Assembly (NCBI GenBank): GCA_020636325.1 | Contig: JACJYC010000007.1 | Span: 62,001 to 126,000, forward strand | Reading direction: 5' to 3' | Length of the DNA stretch: 64,000 nt | DNA from: Lewinellaceae bacterium | Lineage (GTDB): Bacteria > Bacteroidota > Bacteroidia > Chitinophagales > Saprospiraceae | Shown: piece by piece, positions 33,906 to 43,666 of the stretch | Layout of the letters: the number at the start of each line of letters is the position of its first letter | How positions within the stretch are numbered: the stretch's first letter is position 1 | Program-made: the position numbers and the translations under genes | The notes under the pieces: generated by a model | Database searches by the model: none | The model's input: only the letters and a program-made list of their open reading frames with translations | What the model was told of the DNA's origin: nothing

Positions 33906-34985
33906 TCAAACAATCACCGTATTCCCCCGCAACAGGTCCTGGGTCAGGCAGCTGTGCACAGGGGCAATGGGCAGCAAGTCCCCGATCTGCATACGGGCCA
34001 ATGCCTCAGGCGTGGTCCGGACCTGGCCGTGTTCCTGTGAGATGGCAATTAATTCAGGGCCGTCCGGTGAAAGGGTCCAGCCGTTCTCCGTCCAGGCGCC
34101 GACCTTGCCGAAGACGCGCTCCCCGCGGTCGTTCTCGATGAAGTCCTTGGAAAAGTGAACCGCGCCGCCGTAAATAATGGCGATATTCCGCTCCGGGTGC
34201 TTGGCCACGACGGGGCAGGCCGCCACGCCGCCGATCTCTTCCGGCGTGCAGGTGCTGATCTGCCATTGCATCCAGTCGAAGTAGATGAAATTGCCGGGGC
34301 GCAGTTCCGTCACGCCCGGGAAGGCGTCCATTGTAAAGCAGGTAGGCGTATCGCCGTAGGTCATTTGCAGGTTGGGGACAAGGGTGTCATACCGGCCCCG
34401 GAATTTGCGGATCACGTCCATCGTACCGGCGTGTACGGCGGCCAGTTCTTCCCTCGATCGGGCTTTATAACTGTGCCCGGCATGGGTAAGGAAGCCCTGA
34501 AAACGGAGTTTCGGGCTTTTGGCCAGGATTTCCACCAGCTCATCTACCTGATCGAACTGGTCGGCGGTGAAGCCCGTTCGGTGGGTACCGCAGTCCATCT
34601 TGATCCAGATGTGCGCCGGCCGGGTGAGGCCTTTTTCCAGGGCGGCAATGCCCTCGCGGTTTTCCACCAGCAGGTTCACCTTTACGCGTTCCGACAGCGC
34701 CCGGATGCGGTCCGTTTCCCGGATGTTGACCGGGAAGGCCACCGTGATATCGTCCCATCCGTCCTGGGCAAAATACTCCGCCATCCGAACGGAAGATGCC
34801 GTGATGGTATTGATCCCGTAATCCCTGAACCATCGTCCGACCTCGTGCAATTGGTGGGTCTTGAAATGGGGTCGCAGGTTCATACCCAGCCGACGGGCCT
34901 TATCGGCCATGGCTTCGATATTCCTGCGGCAAATGGATTCGCTGACGACGAAAGTGGGTTCGATGATCTGGTCGAGGAAGGACAT
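33906..34985 (-). CDS. PLP-dependent D-serine dehydratase/D-threonine aldolase-like enzyme
   Basis: 359 residues, complete. It is the fold-type III (alanine-racemase-like) barrel of the DSD1 family. The PLP Lys is Lys42 in RPHFKTHQ; further family motifs are ASSVRMAEYF, WIKMDCGTHRTGF, GFLTHAGHSY and ELRPGNFIYFDW. The metal site near the C-terminus is HSC (His344, Cys346). Known D-threonine aldolases use His and Asp with Mn, whereas eukaryotic D-serine dehydratase uses His and Cys with Zn. The HxC pair therefore favours zinc-dependent D-serine dehydratase or a related D-amino-acid lyase. Cytoplasmic and monocistronic. Confidence 0.88.
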   Translation of the reverse strand: MSFLDQIIEPTFVVSESICRRNIEAMADKARRLGMNLRPHFKTHQLHEVGRWFRDYGINTITASSVRMAEYFAQDGWDDITVAFPVNIRETDRIRALSERVKVNLLVENREGIAALEKGLTRPAHIWIKMDCGTHRTGFTADQFDQVDELVEILAKSPKLRFQGFLTHAGHSYKARSREELAAVHAGTMDVIRKFRGRYDTLVPNLQMTYGDTPTCFTMDAFPGVTELRPGNFIYFDWMQWQISTCTPEEIGGVAACPVVAKHPERNIAIIYGGAVHFSKDFIENDRGERVFGKVGAWTENGWTLSPDGPELIAISQEHGQVRTTPEALARMQIGDLLPIAPVHSCLTQDLLRGNTVIV

Positions 34986-35155
34986 GGTGTTGGTTTTTGG
35001 GGCAAATTAGTTTTTTTTGGGCATTTCTGTTTTGGGTTGCACCTTTGTTTTCACCCGGCAGGATCGTACTGGGTCCAACTGGTGGGTAAATCAGCGGATA
35101 TCTGGACGGGAAAGGCAGTGAAGGAATAAAGGTGGGGAAAATTGAAAAATAAGCT

Positions 35156-35195
35156 TTGAACCATTAAGGTGACTCAATGCACCTTAATGGTTCAA
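35156..35195. repeat. Perfect 16-bp inverted repeat
   Basis: TTGAACCATTAAGGTG and its exact complement flank an 8-nt loop (ACTCAATG). No T-run follows on either side. It sits in the 332-bp gap 34986-35317 between two minus-strand genes. A second small hairpin, made of repeated GCGTTCAAC units, lies at 35282-35311, just beyond the lectin gene's stop, where it may terminate transcription. Nothing else is evident in the gap. Confidence 0.8.
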
Positions 35196-35317
35196 TCTCT
35201 CCTCAATTTAGGATAATCCCCTCCAATCAGCAGCAGCACGGCCCCACCCACATGGCCGGCAGGACCGTCTGCTACCTTTGATGGTTGAAGCGCGTTCAAC
35301 GCGTTCAACCGCTATCA

Positions 35318-37570
35318 TTACAATCCGGACAGGATGAATTTAGCCGTTCTTACGGGCTGGCGGTCCATATTCAACTCCATCCAGTAGAGGCCGGCCGGTT
35401 GCCCCTCCAGGTCGATCATAAACGGTCCGTAGGGCATTTCCAATACCTGGATCTGACGGACCAGTTGCCCTTGCGCCGAATAGACGGCGATCCGCGCAGT
35501 TGCCCCGTAAGCATCTGGCGCATTCAGGGAGATCGACCGCTGCGCCGGGTTGGGGAACAAATCCAGCTTCCGGGCGCCTTTTTCCAATATAGACTGTACA
35601 GGTTCGCCGATCGTGGCCTGTACCTGCAATTCGGGACGTTCTTCCAGCGGATCGCACAGGGAGAATGTACCGGCTATGCAGGCCAGCGCATCCTTGATAT
35701 GTTCCAGGTGCGGCGGGCCGATGATATTGCCCAAGGCGATATTCCCCAACAGCAACAGATCGTCTACCGTCGGATCATTCTTCATGTATTGGAAAACGAT
35801 CGGGTGCATGTCGCAGGCGATCTCGCTGAGCGGCGTTTTGCCGAAATCGGGATCCAGCCTGAGTTTGATGGCCAGCAACAGGGTATACTCCATCAGGGGG
35901 TCCGCCAGTTTCCCGGATGGACTCATAGCTACAGGACCGGGCAAACAGTCCGCCGGATCAACCACATGATTCCCCTTGACCGGAATAGCCGTTGCCGGGG
36001 CGGCATCGCCCGGCAGCCATCCGACCACGCAGGCGGCCGCGTCGTATCCGATCGAAACGGTGTGCCGGGAATATCCCAGCACAATAGGGTCCGGTTGGCC
36101 GTCGCCGTCCACATCCATCGCCAACGCGCCCTGGATCACCGCCAGGACGGATTTGGTGATCATCTGCACGCAGGAGGTCGAATTGCCTTTTGCATCGGTC
36201 GCGGTCCAGGTCCGCTCTATCTCGCATTCCAGACTGCAATCTCCGGAAATGATCGTATCCGCAAAGGTAACGGCCGGCGCCGCGTCGCAGTTGTCCAGCA
36301 CCGTGGGCATGCCGAGGCCCGAAAAATCGCTGGGCACATTGCACGGCACCGTGGTATCGGGCGGGCAAATGATCACCGGCGGTTCCAGATCCTCCACCGT
36401 AATGGTAAAGGTGCAGCTGACGGCGTGGTCCATCCCGTCGGTGGCCGTATAGATCACGGTATTCACCCCTTCCTGGAATTCGCTGCCGCTTGCCTGACCG
36501 GCATCCAGGATCACCTCGGGGTCCGGACAGTTGTCGGTGGCTTGCGGGGCGTCATACGTCACTACGGCCGAGCACATGCCGGGGTCGGTACTGACGCTGA
36601 TATTATCCGGGCAGGTGATCATCGGCGAAAGGGTATCGGGGTCGCTTGCTACATCAATGTTGAAGGTGCTGACACAACCGTTGGCGTCCTTGACCATGAC
36701 GGTATAGGCGCCGGGCGGTACCCCGGTCAGGTCCTCGGTGGTATCGCCGGTGGTCCATTCAAAGGTAAAGGGCCCGATTCCTCCTGTCAGCATCAGGTCG
36801 ATGGCGCCGTCTTCGGCATTCGGGCAACTCGCGTTTGTGGTGGCATAGGGCACCAGTTCTTCAAAGGCCACATCCTCGATGCAAACCGACTGGGTATTGG
36901 TCAGCGCGCCGGTGGCCGCCGTGAACCCCCAGAACACCTCGGCGTTGCCGCCGAAAATGTCGGCTACGATGTCGCCTGTGTAGGTGATCACGTTCGAGCC
37001 GTCAAAGTCCACCGTCAGGGTTTGGGTCGCGGCATTCCAGACAATGACCACGGCGTGATCCAGCCCGTCTTCCAGGTTGGGCATGATCACGGGGCCGGCG
37101 AGGTTCAGGGTGGAGTCATGATCCAGGTTACCGTTCTGCTGCAAGGCGATATGGTCTTCAAAGGGGTCCGCATACGCCTCCGTAGCAAAAATGTTCTGAT
37201 AGGTGTCGAACTCCACAGCAAGGGATGGCGAAATACCGCCGAATCCGAGTCCGCCGCCCGCCTGCCCCAGCCCGTTGCAGATGGGTTGCAGTACAAACCC
37301 CATACCGTCGGCGCCGTTGAAATCAATGACCCCGAAATTCAGGTCGGCCTTGATGCTGAAATCGGAAGCAAGGCTCAGCTTGTTCTGGTACCAGACCGAG
37401 CCGCTTTGAGCGGTGGCCTGGGGTGTGAGCCGGTAGCAACCGTTGCCGAGATCAACGGCGCTGCCGTTCAGGACATAGTTTTGGGAAAAGGCTTCGGGGA
37501 TGGCCAAAAATGAGAAAACCAGGCAGATTGCCGGTACAAAATGACTTGCGGAAGTAAGAAATGCCTTCAT
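35318..37570 (-). CDS. Secreted L-type-lectin/HYR protein with T9SS type A sorting domain
   Basis: 750 residues with a signal peptide (1-30, AFSQ). Residues about 31-240 form a legume-type lectin sandwich (GNGCYRLTPQATAQSGSVWY, GADGMGFVLQP, LAVEFDTYQN, HAVVIVWNAATQTLTVDFDG). A SprB-like unit (GGIGPFTFEWTTGDTTEDL) and two HYR domains (ITCPDNISVSTDPGMC; IICPPDTTVPCN) follow. A region of about 200 residues, starting DVDGDGQPDPIVLG, is unknown. The C-terminus (LDLFPNPAQRSISLNA to AGLYWMELN) is a T9SS type A sorting domain. Expected to be on the cell surface and bind carbohydrate. A 742-residue antisense open frame exists but is a coding-strand shadow. Confidence 0.9.
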   Translation of the reverse strand: MKAFLTSASHFVPAICLVFSFLAIPEAFSQNYVLNGSAVDLGNGCYRLTPQATAQSGSVWYQNKLSLASDFSIKADLNFGVIDFNGADGMGFVLQPICNGLGQAGGGLGFGGISPSLAVEFDTYQNIFATEAYADPFEDHIALQQNGNLDHDSTLNLAGPVIMPNLEDGLDHAVVIVWNAATQTLTVDFDGSNVITYTGDIVADIFGGNAEVFWGFTAATGALTNTQSVCIEDVAFEELVPYATTNASCPNAEDGAIDLMLTGGIGPFTFEWTTGDTTEDLTGVPPGAYTVMVKDANGCVSTFNIDVASDPDTLSPMITCPDNISVSTDPGMCSAVVTYDAPQATDNCPDPEVILDAGQASGSEFQEGVNTVIYTATDGMDHAVSCTFTITVEDLEPPVIICPPDTTVPCNVPSDFSGLGMPTVLDNCDAAPAVTFADTIISGDCSLECEIERTWTATDAKGNSTSCVQMITKSVLAVIQGALAMDVDGDGQPDPIVLGYSRHTVSIGYDAAACVVGWLPGDAAPATAIPVKGNHVVDPADCLPGPVAMSPSGKLADPLMEYTLLLAIKLRLDPDFGKTPLSEIACDMHPIVFQYMKNDPTVDDLLLLGNIALGNIIGPPHLEHIKDALACIAGTFSLCDPLEERPELQVQATIGEPVQSILEKGARKLDLFPNPAQRSISLNAPDAYGATARIAVYSAQGQLVRQIQVLEMPYGPFMIDLEGQPAGLYWMELNMDRQPVRTAKFILSGL

Positions 37571-37737
37571 CTTGCGAGCTTTAGGTTAACTTAAATGCAG
37601 GATAACTGCAATACTTGCAGCTGACGAATAGTGTATTAAAGGCGAGGGGACGGAACAAATAAGAATTTGCAATATACGATATTTTGTAGATATATTTTCT
37701 TTTATTTCGGATTTGTGAAAAAATTATATGTGGTCCT

Positions 37738-37772
37738 TACGTGTCGGACACCTCGGAGGTGTCCGACACGTA
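37738..37772. repeat. 35-bp palindrome of the TCGGACACCT family
   Basis: Perfect 17-bp arms (TACGTGTCGGACACCTC and complement) around a 1-nt loop, sharing its core with the palindrome at 28510. It lies in the gap 37571-37938, whose AT-rich part upstream of the lectin gene (37640-37735) probably holds that gene's promoter. Confidence 0.9.
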
Positions 37773-37857
37773 GGGGAAACCGGGTACCGATATCAAGGCT
37801 GTCCGCACCCGGCTGAAGTATTACGCGACAGAGGGCTCCAAAACGCGGTAGCAGCCG

Positions 37858-37945
37858 CAACCCTTGTGGTTGCCTGGGGGGTTGTCCCTTTGGGCAACCA
37901 CTAGGGTTATCCCTTTTGGGCAACCACTAGGGTTGCCCCTACGGG
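37858..37945. repeat. 26-bp tandem units with internal hairpins
   Basis: Two and a half copies of a 26-bp unit (CCCTTTTGGGCAACCACTAGGG core) at 37881-37906, 37907-37932 and 37933-37945, preceded by a CAACC/GGTTG hairpin. The last partial copy overlaps the stop codon of the alpha-2-macroglobulin gene (37939-37941). Confidence 0.8.
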
Positions 37946-40900
37946 ATAATGATGCGCCGGATCCCGTTCCGCCCGTAAAACACCGGAAAATACATCTGTT
38001 CCGCCTTCGCAGGGTTAACCGTATAACGCCCCGAAAACCTGGGCTCCAAGGTCACTGTGAACGTATGCTCGCCCGCCGGTAATTTCTCGCAAAAGATGGC
38101 GGCCGAATTCCGGTTGTACTCCCGGTAAACCTCGTACCGGCCGCCGTATTGCGTCTTCGGCCCGTAGCTGCACCCGGCCGGGATGGGCACTTCGATCAGC
38201 ACGTGTTCGGCATCCGCGTCGCAGCGGACCGTCACCTCCAGCTCCGCCGGAAATTGTTTCTCCAGGGTATTCCCCATATCCCGGCCCTTTTGCTTCAGGG
38301 TCGTGCTCACCTCGAAGATATCAGATTTCGGCTCCGGATCGGGTTGCCAGAATTGCTGGTACGCGGTCAGGAACAGCGGCCCGGCGCCGGTCTTGGCAAT
38401 GGTCACCGGCTGATCGCCGGACAACTCCAGTTTGAGCGGAAATTTGTCCGCCTTCCGGCCGTTCACAGTCAGGGTATTCTTCAGGTCGGCAGCGCCCTGG
38501 TTCTTATCCAGCAACTGCGGCAGGATAGCCTGCAATACCCGCGCGGTGGTCAGGGTGTTGTACCAGCCGTAATAGCCGCAGGTCATGCCCTGGCCCCGGT
38601 TTTCAAGGAAATACTGCCGGGCGCGGCGGGCTTCCTCTTCACGGCCGGCTTTGAGCAGGATCTCATGCGCCGACAAGGTGGTCGAAATCTGATCCTGGCG
38701 GCCGAAGTAGGATTTATCCTTGTTGTCATCCCAGTATCGCCCGCCCAGCAGGGTAGCGCGGCGGTATTTGTCCAGCGTATCCAGGCTATAGGGCAGGTCG
38801 GCGCGTTGCCGGATCGCGATCAGCGTGAATTTGTCCTTCAGGCTCAACCGCAGCGTATCCATTCCGGACAGCAGTTTTTCATAGGGCAGCTTTTGCCCCA
38901 GTCCGGATAACAGATCCAGGGCCCGCAGCCGGTCTTCCAGGTCCACCTCCTCAATAACGGATACCAGCCAGCGCAAGCCCAGCTCAAGGGCTTCGGTCTT
39001 GTACCCCGCCTCCGCTGCCTGGTACAAGGCCCGCAACACATGCACGCTGACCCAGATGCGCCCTTCGCCGTCGGCCCACCAGCCCCAGCTGCCGTCGCCG
39101 CGCTGGGTCTTTTTCAGCCGGGCCACCATGGCGCGGATCTCCTTTTCGCCGTCGAACGCCTGCCCAAGTCGTCCGCGGATCTCTTTTTCCAATAACAGCC
39201 CGATCAACCGGCTGGCGGTTTGCTCGTTGCAGCCGTAGGGATACTTGCGCAGATAATCCACATCCCTCAGCAGCGATTCCAGGATACTGTTCTCCGCATA
39301 AACGTGGACGGTCCCCAGATTGCCTTTCGGCAGGAATTGCAGGCTCGTATCGCCCTCCAGCAGGTAAAAAGCGCCTTCTGTCTCTTCGACGCCCACCGGG
39401 AATACGGGCAGGTTGCGCTCCTCGCCATCCAGGTAATCGCCCATTTCCAGGCCGTAGGTCAGCGTCAGGGAGTCCGCACCTGCGACGGCTTCGATCTCCA
39501 GGGAGTCGACCTGGAAGCTCTCCAGTGCGTGGCGCCCCAGATCCCACTCGCGTGCTTTGTTCTTGAAGAATGTCCGCACCTGCAGGGTATCGCCTGTAAA
39601 ATTGAGCGACCTGCCGATGGCGGTACTGCGGTCGCCCTCTACCAGGAAACGCGGCAGGCTGAGCTGGGCCTGAACCGGCTTGACCGCCCGCGTTTGCCCG
39701 CGCCCTACCCCGCCCCGGCTCCGGCGGTCCATCCCCAGCGCGAAGGTATTCCAGGCGGTGATATTGTCCGGAAAACGGGCCGTAAACCAGGCTTCGCCGT
39801 TGGCGTCCGTCATCAGGTTGGGCTGCCAGAAAGCGGCGTCGCTGAATCTGGAGCGGATCCCCATGGCTTCGGCGGGCAATCCGGTCGAATCCGCCCAGGG
39901 TACTTTTTGATCCCGGTCGTTTCCCGTCCGGACCCCGTCAATGTAGTAATTTATGGGCTGCGACCGGGCGCCCCGGATCTCCAGACCGGCCGCCCTTCCG
40001 CTTATGGTTGAAACGGAAGCGGTCAGATTCTGTTTGCGCACCGTCCCGTAGGCAATTACCACTACCTCATCCAGGTTCGAGCCTTCATTCAGCTGAATGA
40101 TCGCGTTTTGCTGCAGCCGGCTCAATTTCAGTTCCTCGGTTTCAAAACCGGTATAGCTGATCACGAGATCCTCCGTTCCTTCCGGCACCCAGATCTCGTA
40201 ATTGCCGTCGATATCGGTTACCGTACCGGTTGTCGTTCCTTTTACCAGAACCGAACCGCCGATCAGGGGTTCGCCGTTCGAATCTACCAGCCTGCCGCGG
40301 ACCATCCTTCCCGGACCGGATGGAATGGAGGGTTTGAACGTCAGTTCTTTGCCCCAACTGTCTTCCCGGGGTTTCGGCAGGAAGCTGAGGAACAGGGATC
40401 CTTCCCCTTCCTCGTCTTTCCGGAAGCGGTCCAATCGAAGCGCATGGAAAGTTCGCCCGTTCGCCTGCATCCGAACCGAATCCTCTGCCAGGTAACCGTT
40501 ATTGGTGACGGCATATAACCGGTAAACGCCCGGCGAAAACGATTGCAGTTCCTTTGTCCCGTATCTGTACAATTTCGGCTTATCCCTATCCTTCACGATG
40601 ATCAATCCCAGAAACACGGAATCCGATCCGGGGTATTTGATCACCAGAACGCCCTCGCCGGTCGTACTTTTATCCCTGGGGTTGGAAAAAGGCAAACGGA
40701 GTTGGAATTCCTCCTTTTGCCGCGGTATCTGCCCGGGCGAATACAGCCATTTTCCAGGTCGCACCAGCAGCAATTGTTGGGGTAAGGTCCGGCTTCTCTC
40801 ATCCGGAAACAGGTTTGTCTCGTACAACCGCTCCCGGTTTTTCGACACCACGTACGTAAATCCGGGTTCAAACCGGAAAGCCGTCGAGTCGCCGTCGTTC

Positions 40901-43575
40901 TTGAGGTAATACAACCAGGAACCGGCTGCAAAGGGTCCCAGTTTGACGTCCCGGGTACTGCCGCGCGGGGAGAAAACATGCAGGTTGTCCTGACTGTCCC
41001 AGATGGAATGGATCGCCCGGTTATCGTATTTCCGGAGGATGAAAATCGTGTTTTGCAATACCCCCGCTTCCGATGCCGTAAACGATTTCGGCATCGCCTT
41101 CGCCCGGATATGCCGCCCCGCCGGCGACCGGCCGAAGTGGTCAGCGTCCACCGACATTTCCAGCTTCCACCCTTTTCTCAGGAAAACGCTGTCGATCGTG
41201 TATTCGGCGTCCAGCGTCCTAACCGTGATGGTATTGTACCCCGGCCGGCCGGCAAAACTGTAAGGCCGGTCTTCGTCCACGCCGTAATAATAGACCAGTT
41301 TCCGGTTGCAATAGATCAGGTAGACCGGTTCCGCCTTCCCGTCCCGGACGATATACGGCGCAAACTGGGCAATCTCCCAGTAAAAGTCATCCTCGGACCG
41401 CACCCTGTCGTATTCCATATGTACGCCGTTTTCCGGAAACCGCAACCGGTAGAACAACTCCTTGTCCAACCCGAAACGGGCATACCATTGCTTGTCAACC
41501 GGCATCGACCGCCTGGACACGTACTCGTATTTCTCAGCCCGAAAAGTATTGTAGGTAAACGGCTCCTTTTTGATCCTGTACCGGATATCCGGCGCCTGGA
41601 AGGGATCGCCGTCCCTGAACTGCGCATTGACGGCGCCTACGGCCAGGTTCACATTTTTGGCGGGCCGGCCGCGATAATCCGCCACCTTGACCTTGATCTG
41701 CCTTTCCTGGCCCGGCCATACCTCCTGCGGTTGTTCGAGGCTGACCGTCAGCAGTTTTTTGTAAGGCTGGACGATCGTTTCATTCGTGACCGTCTGACCG
41801 CCCCATGGATAGCTCCACGACAGTTCGGCCGCCCCTGAAATCCCGCTGTGCATCCGGATCAGGGCAAAGGAATCGGTTACTGCGCCGCGATCCATTTCCT
41901 GGCCGAGGGTGCGCAACAACCAGGTCACCGGCAGCTTCCGGGGGTTCATCACCCGGATGGCAATCGAATCGCCTTTCCATTGGGCGGAAACGGACACCAG
42001 GCCGGGGTTGTCATAACCCAGTTCGATCTTTTCAACCGCATTTCCGGCCATAAAGGTGTACCGGCGTTCAAACGGATTGACCGGAATGCGAAACGGTGCG
42101 GTCACCTGGAACGTGTCGATGAATTCCCCCGCCAGCTGCCCCGGGATCGCCGTAGAATTGCCGTTGACGAGGTATTCTCCAACCAGATCCGGGCCATCGA
42201 GTTTGAGCCGGATCTGTTCCGGATTGCCTTTATAGTTGAATCGATCCGCTTTGGTCTCCATTTGTCCGTCGCTGCGGATGAACACGGCTTCGAGTTTAAA
42301 CCCAAGGTCCGCCGGCGGCAACAGGGAATCGGGCAGCAGCACATCCGCTTCGCCGCGGCTGCCCAGTTCCTGGCGGAATTGCCATAGCGTATCCGGCAGA
42401 AAAAATTCCGGGGTATAGAATTCGCTGACCTCTTCCGGCATCAGGGTCAGGATGGCTTCTCCGTCGGGAACCGGCAGGTCATTGGCGTCCTTGCCGGTGA
42501 GGTGGATCCGGATCTTCTCCCCCCTGTTGTACACCGGTTGGTTGAGGGAAAGGGTGTACACGGCTTCTTCCAATTCGTAATCTTCCAGGTGGAAGGAGCT
42601 GTTCGGCCCTTCTTTCCGGTAATTCCGCGGGTGATCAAACCCGATCCGGTAAGTCTGATCCAGCTGGAGCGTATCTGACAAGACCATTTCAAACAAGTAA
42701 ACGCCCTTATCCGAAGGCTTCAACAGGGTATCCATGATCCCGCGGTACCGGATGGATGTTTGGGTCAGGGTCATGTCGAGCGGCCTGTTGTAGGGCCTGC
42801 CGCTTTTCCGGGCAACGTAGGCCTTCACCTTCAGGGTATCGCCGGGCCGGTAGCGGGGTTTGTCAAAGGCCATATACCCCTGAAATTTCCGGTCCCGGTT
42901 CCGGTTGAACGACCATTGGTACATCCGCCAGTTACCGTGACCGATCCCCCGCTTCAGGTACAAATAGGCATTGCGCGGCCAGCGGACGGGGATCGTCACC
43001 ACCTTGCCGACGCCGGTGTTGGAAAACCGCCAGAATTTGCGGCAGAAAACCGATTTTGTCTGGTTGCCGGCCAGGTTGTAAAACAGGGTATCGCCGGGCA
43101 GGGTCACGCGCAGGAAGCCGCCGCGGCCCCGTCGTTTGAGCCGGTAGGCAGCGGTTTCCGGGTCGAATGAGATTCGTTTATTATTCAGCCGGACCGTTGC
43201 ATCGGTCAGCAGACGGCCGTCCATCCCGGCGATCTGCAGGGCCAGGTCCCGCTCGTCATTCAGCGGCCGGACCTCATGGGCATAGTAGCTCTTCAGTTCA
43301 ACGGCTATGTTCTCCAGGTCGGGGTGGAGGTAAAGATAATGCCCCGGGGTTCTTTCCTGCTCCTGCCGGGCGTGGTAAAAACTGTCGACCGGATGGGTAA
43401 AATCCTGCGGTCCGGGCGCCGTGATCCGATCCTGGTAAAAGTCGGCTGCGCGGTCGGCCGGAATGCGAAAAACCAGGGTCATCACGGTATCCGGCTGGGC
43501 AGATAGCTGGATACTGCACAATGCAAAACAGGAAAAAAGAAATGAGTTTCGGAACAGGCAGCTGGCGGTTTTCAT
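37939..43575 (-). CDS. Alpha-2-macroglobulin family protein with embedded carboxypeptidase-regulatory/TonB-plug-like segment
   Basis: 1878 residues with a signal peptide (1-26). MG domains include PRYRPGDTLKVKAYVARKSGRPYNRP (MG2-like) and FYPEEVSEFY-type strands. At residues about 1085-1200 a CarboxypepD_reg-like domain (RGRLVDSNGEPLIGGSVLV, TGTVTDIDGNYEIWVPEG) leads into LDEVVVIAYGTVRKQNLTAS and INYYIDGVR, the SusC-type plug signature. The A2M core follows (AAFWQPNLMTDANGEAWF, FPDNITAWNTFALGMD). The thioester motif is GCNEQ with Cys1449 and Gln1452 retained, then a Trp-rich helical toroid (GDGSWGWWADGEGRIWVS). It is probably a periplasmic or surface protease trap. A plug without a barrel suggests protein contact rather than transport. 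Confidence 0.9.
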   Translation of the reverse strand: MKTASCLFRNSFLFSCFALCSIQLSAQPDTVMTLVFRIPADRAADFYQDRITAPGPQDFTHPVDSFYHARQEQERTPGHYLYLHPDLENIAVELKSYYAHEVRPLNDERDLALQIAGMDGRLLTDATVRLNNKRISFDPETAAYRLKRRGRGGFLRVTLPGDTLFYNLAGNQTKSVFCRKFWRFSNTGVGKVVTIPVRWPRNAYLYLKRGIGHGNWRMYQWSFNRNRDRKFQGYMAFDKPRYRPGDTLKVKAYVARKSGRPYNRPLDMTLTQTSIRYRGIMDTLLKPSDKGVYLFEMVLSDTLQLDQTYRIGFDHPRNYRKEGPNSSFHLEDYELEEAVYTLSLNQPVYNRGEKIRIHLTGKDANDLPVPDGEAILTLMPEEVSEFYTPEFFLPDTLWQFRQELGSRGEADVLLPDSLLPPADLGFKLEAVFIRSDGQMETKADRFNYKGNPEQIRLKLDGPDLVGEYLVNGNSTAIPGQLAGEFIDTFQVTAPFRIPVNPFERRYTFMAGNAVEKIELGYDNPGLVSVSAQWKGDSIAIRVMNPRKLPVTWLLRTLGQEMDRGAVTDSFALIRMHSGISGAAELSWSYPWGGQTVTNETIVQPYKKLLTVSLEQPQEVWPGQERQIKVKVADYRGRPAKNVNLAVGAVNAQFRDGDPFQAPDIRYRIKKEPFTYNTFRAEKYEYVSRRSMPVDKQWYARFGLDKELFYRLRFPENGVHMEYDRVRSEDDFYWEIAQFAPYIVRDGKAEPVYLIYCNRKLVYYYGVDEDRPYSFAGRPGYNTITVRTLDAEYTIDSVFLRKGWKLEMSVDADHFGRSPAGRHIRAKAMPKSFTASEAGVLQNTIFILRKYDNRAIHSIWDSQDNLHVFSPRGSTRDVKLGPFAAGSWLYYLKNDGDSTAFRFEPGFTYVVSKNRERLYETNLFPDERSRTLPQQLLLVRPGKWLYSPGQIPRQKEEFQLRLPFSNPRDKSTTGEGVLVIKYPGSDSVFLGLIIVKDRDKPKLYRYGTKELQSFSPGVYRLYAVTNNGYLAEDSVRMQANGRTFHALRLDRFRKDEEGEGSLFLSFLPKPREDSWGKELTFKPSIPSGPGRMVRGRLVDSNGEPLIGGSVLVKGTTTGTVTDIDGNYEIWVPEGTEDLVISYTGFETEELKLSRLQQNAIIQLNEGSNLDEVVVIAYGTVRKQNLTASVSTISGRAAGLEIRGARSQPINYYIDGVRTGNDRDQKVPWADSTGLPAEAMGIRSRFSDAAFWQPNLMTDANGEAWFTARFPDNITAWNTFALGMDRRSRGGVGRGQTRAVKPVQAQLSLPRFLVEGDRSTAIGRSLNFTGDTLQVRTFFKNKAREWDLGRHALESFQVDSLEIEAVAGADSLTLTYGLEMGDYLDGEERNLPVFPVGVEETEGAFYLLEGDTSLQFLPKGNLGTVHVYAENSILESLLRDVDYLRKYPYGCNEQTASRLIGLLLEKEIRGRLGQAFDGEKEIRAMVARLKKTQRGDGSWGWWADGEGRIWVSVHVLRALYQAAEAGYKTEALELGLRWLVSVIEEVDLEDRLRALDLLSGLGQKLPYEKLLSGMDTLRLSLKDKFTLIAIRQRADLPYSLDTLDKYRRATLLGGRYWDDNKDKSYFGRQDQISTTLSAHEILLKAGREEEARRARQYFLENRGQGMTCGYYGWYNTLTTARVLQAILPQLLDKNQGAADLKNTLTVNGRKADKFPLKLELSGDQPVTIAKTGAGPLFLTAYQQFWQPDPEPKSDIFEVSTTLKQKGRDMGNTLEKQFPAELEVTVRCDADAEHVLIEVPIPAGCSYGPKTQYGGRYEVYREYNRNSAAIFCEKLPAGEHTFTVTLEPRFSGRYTVNPAKAEQMYFPVFYGRNGIRRIIIP

Positions 43576-43666
43576 ACTAACGGGTTAATTCAGGAATAAT
43601 GCGGCTTAAATCTGTGATGATAATACCGCAGGTTTTACACAAACACAAACCCGTTTTTTTGAAAAA

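Noticed and set aside
33306..34040. 244-codon plus-strand frame
   Set aside because: It overlaps the minus-strand D-serine-dehydratase gene, and its translation over the palindromes is unlike any protein family.
35285..37513. 742-codon plus-strand open frame opposite the lectin/HYR gene
   Set aside because: Its sequence is Arg/Gly/His-rich with no family match, whereas the minus strand has a signal peptide, known domains and a T9SS tail. It is a GC-driven antisense shadow.
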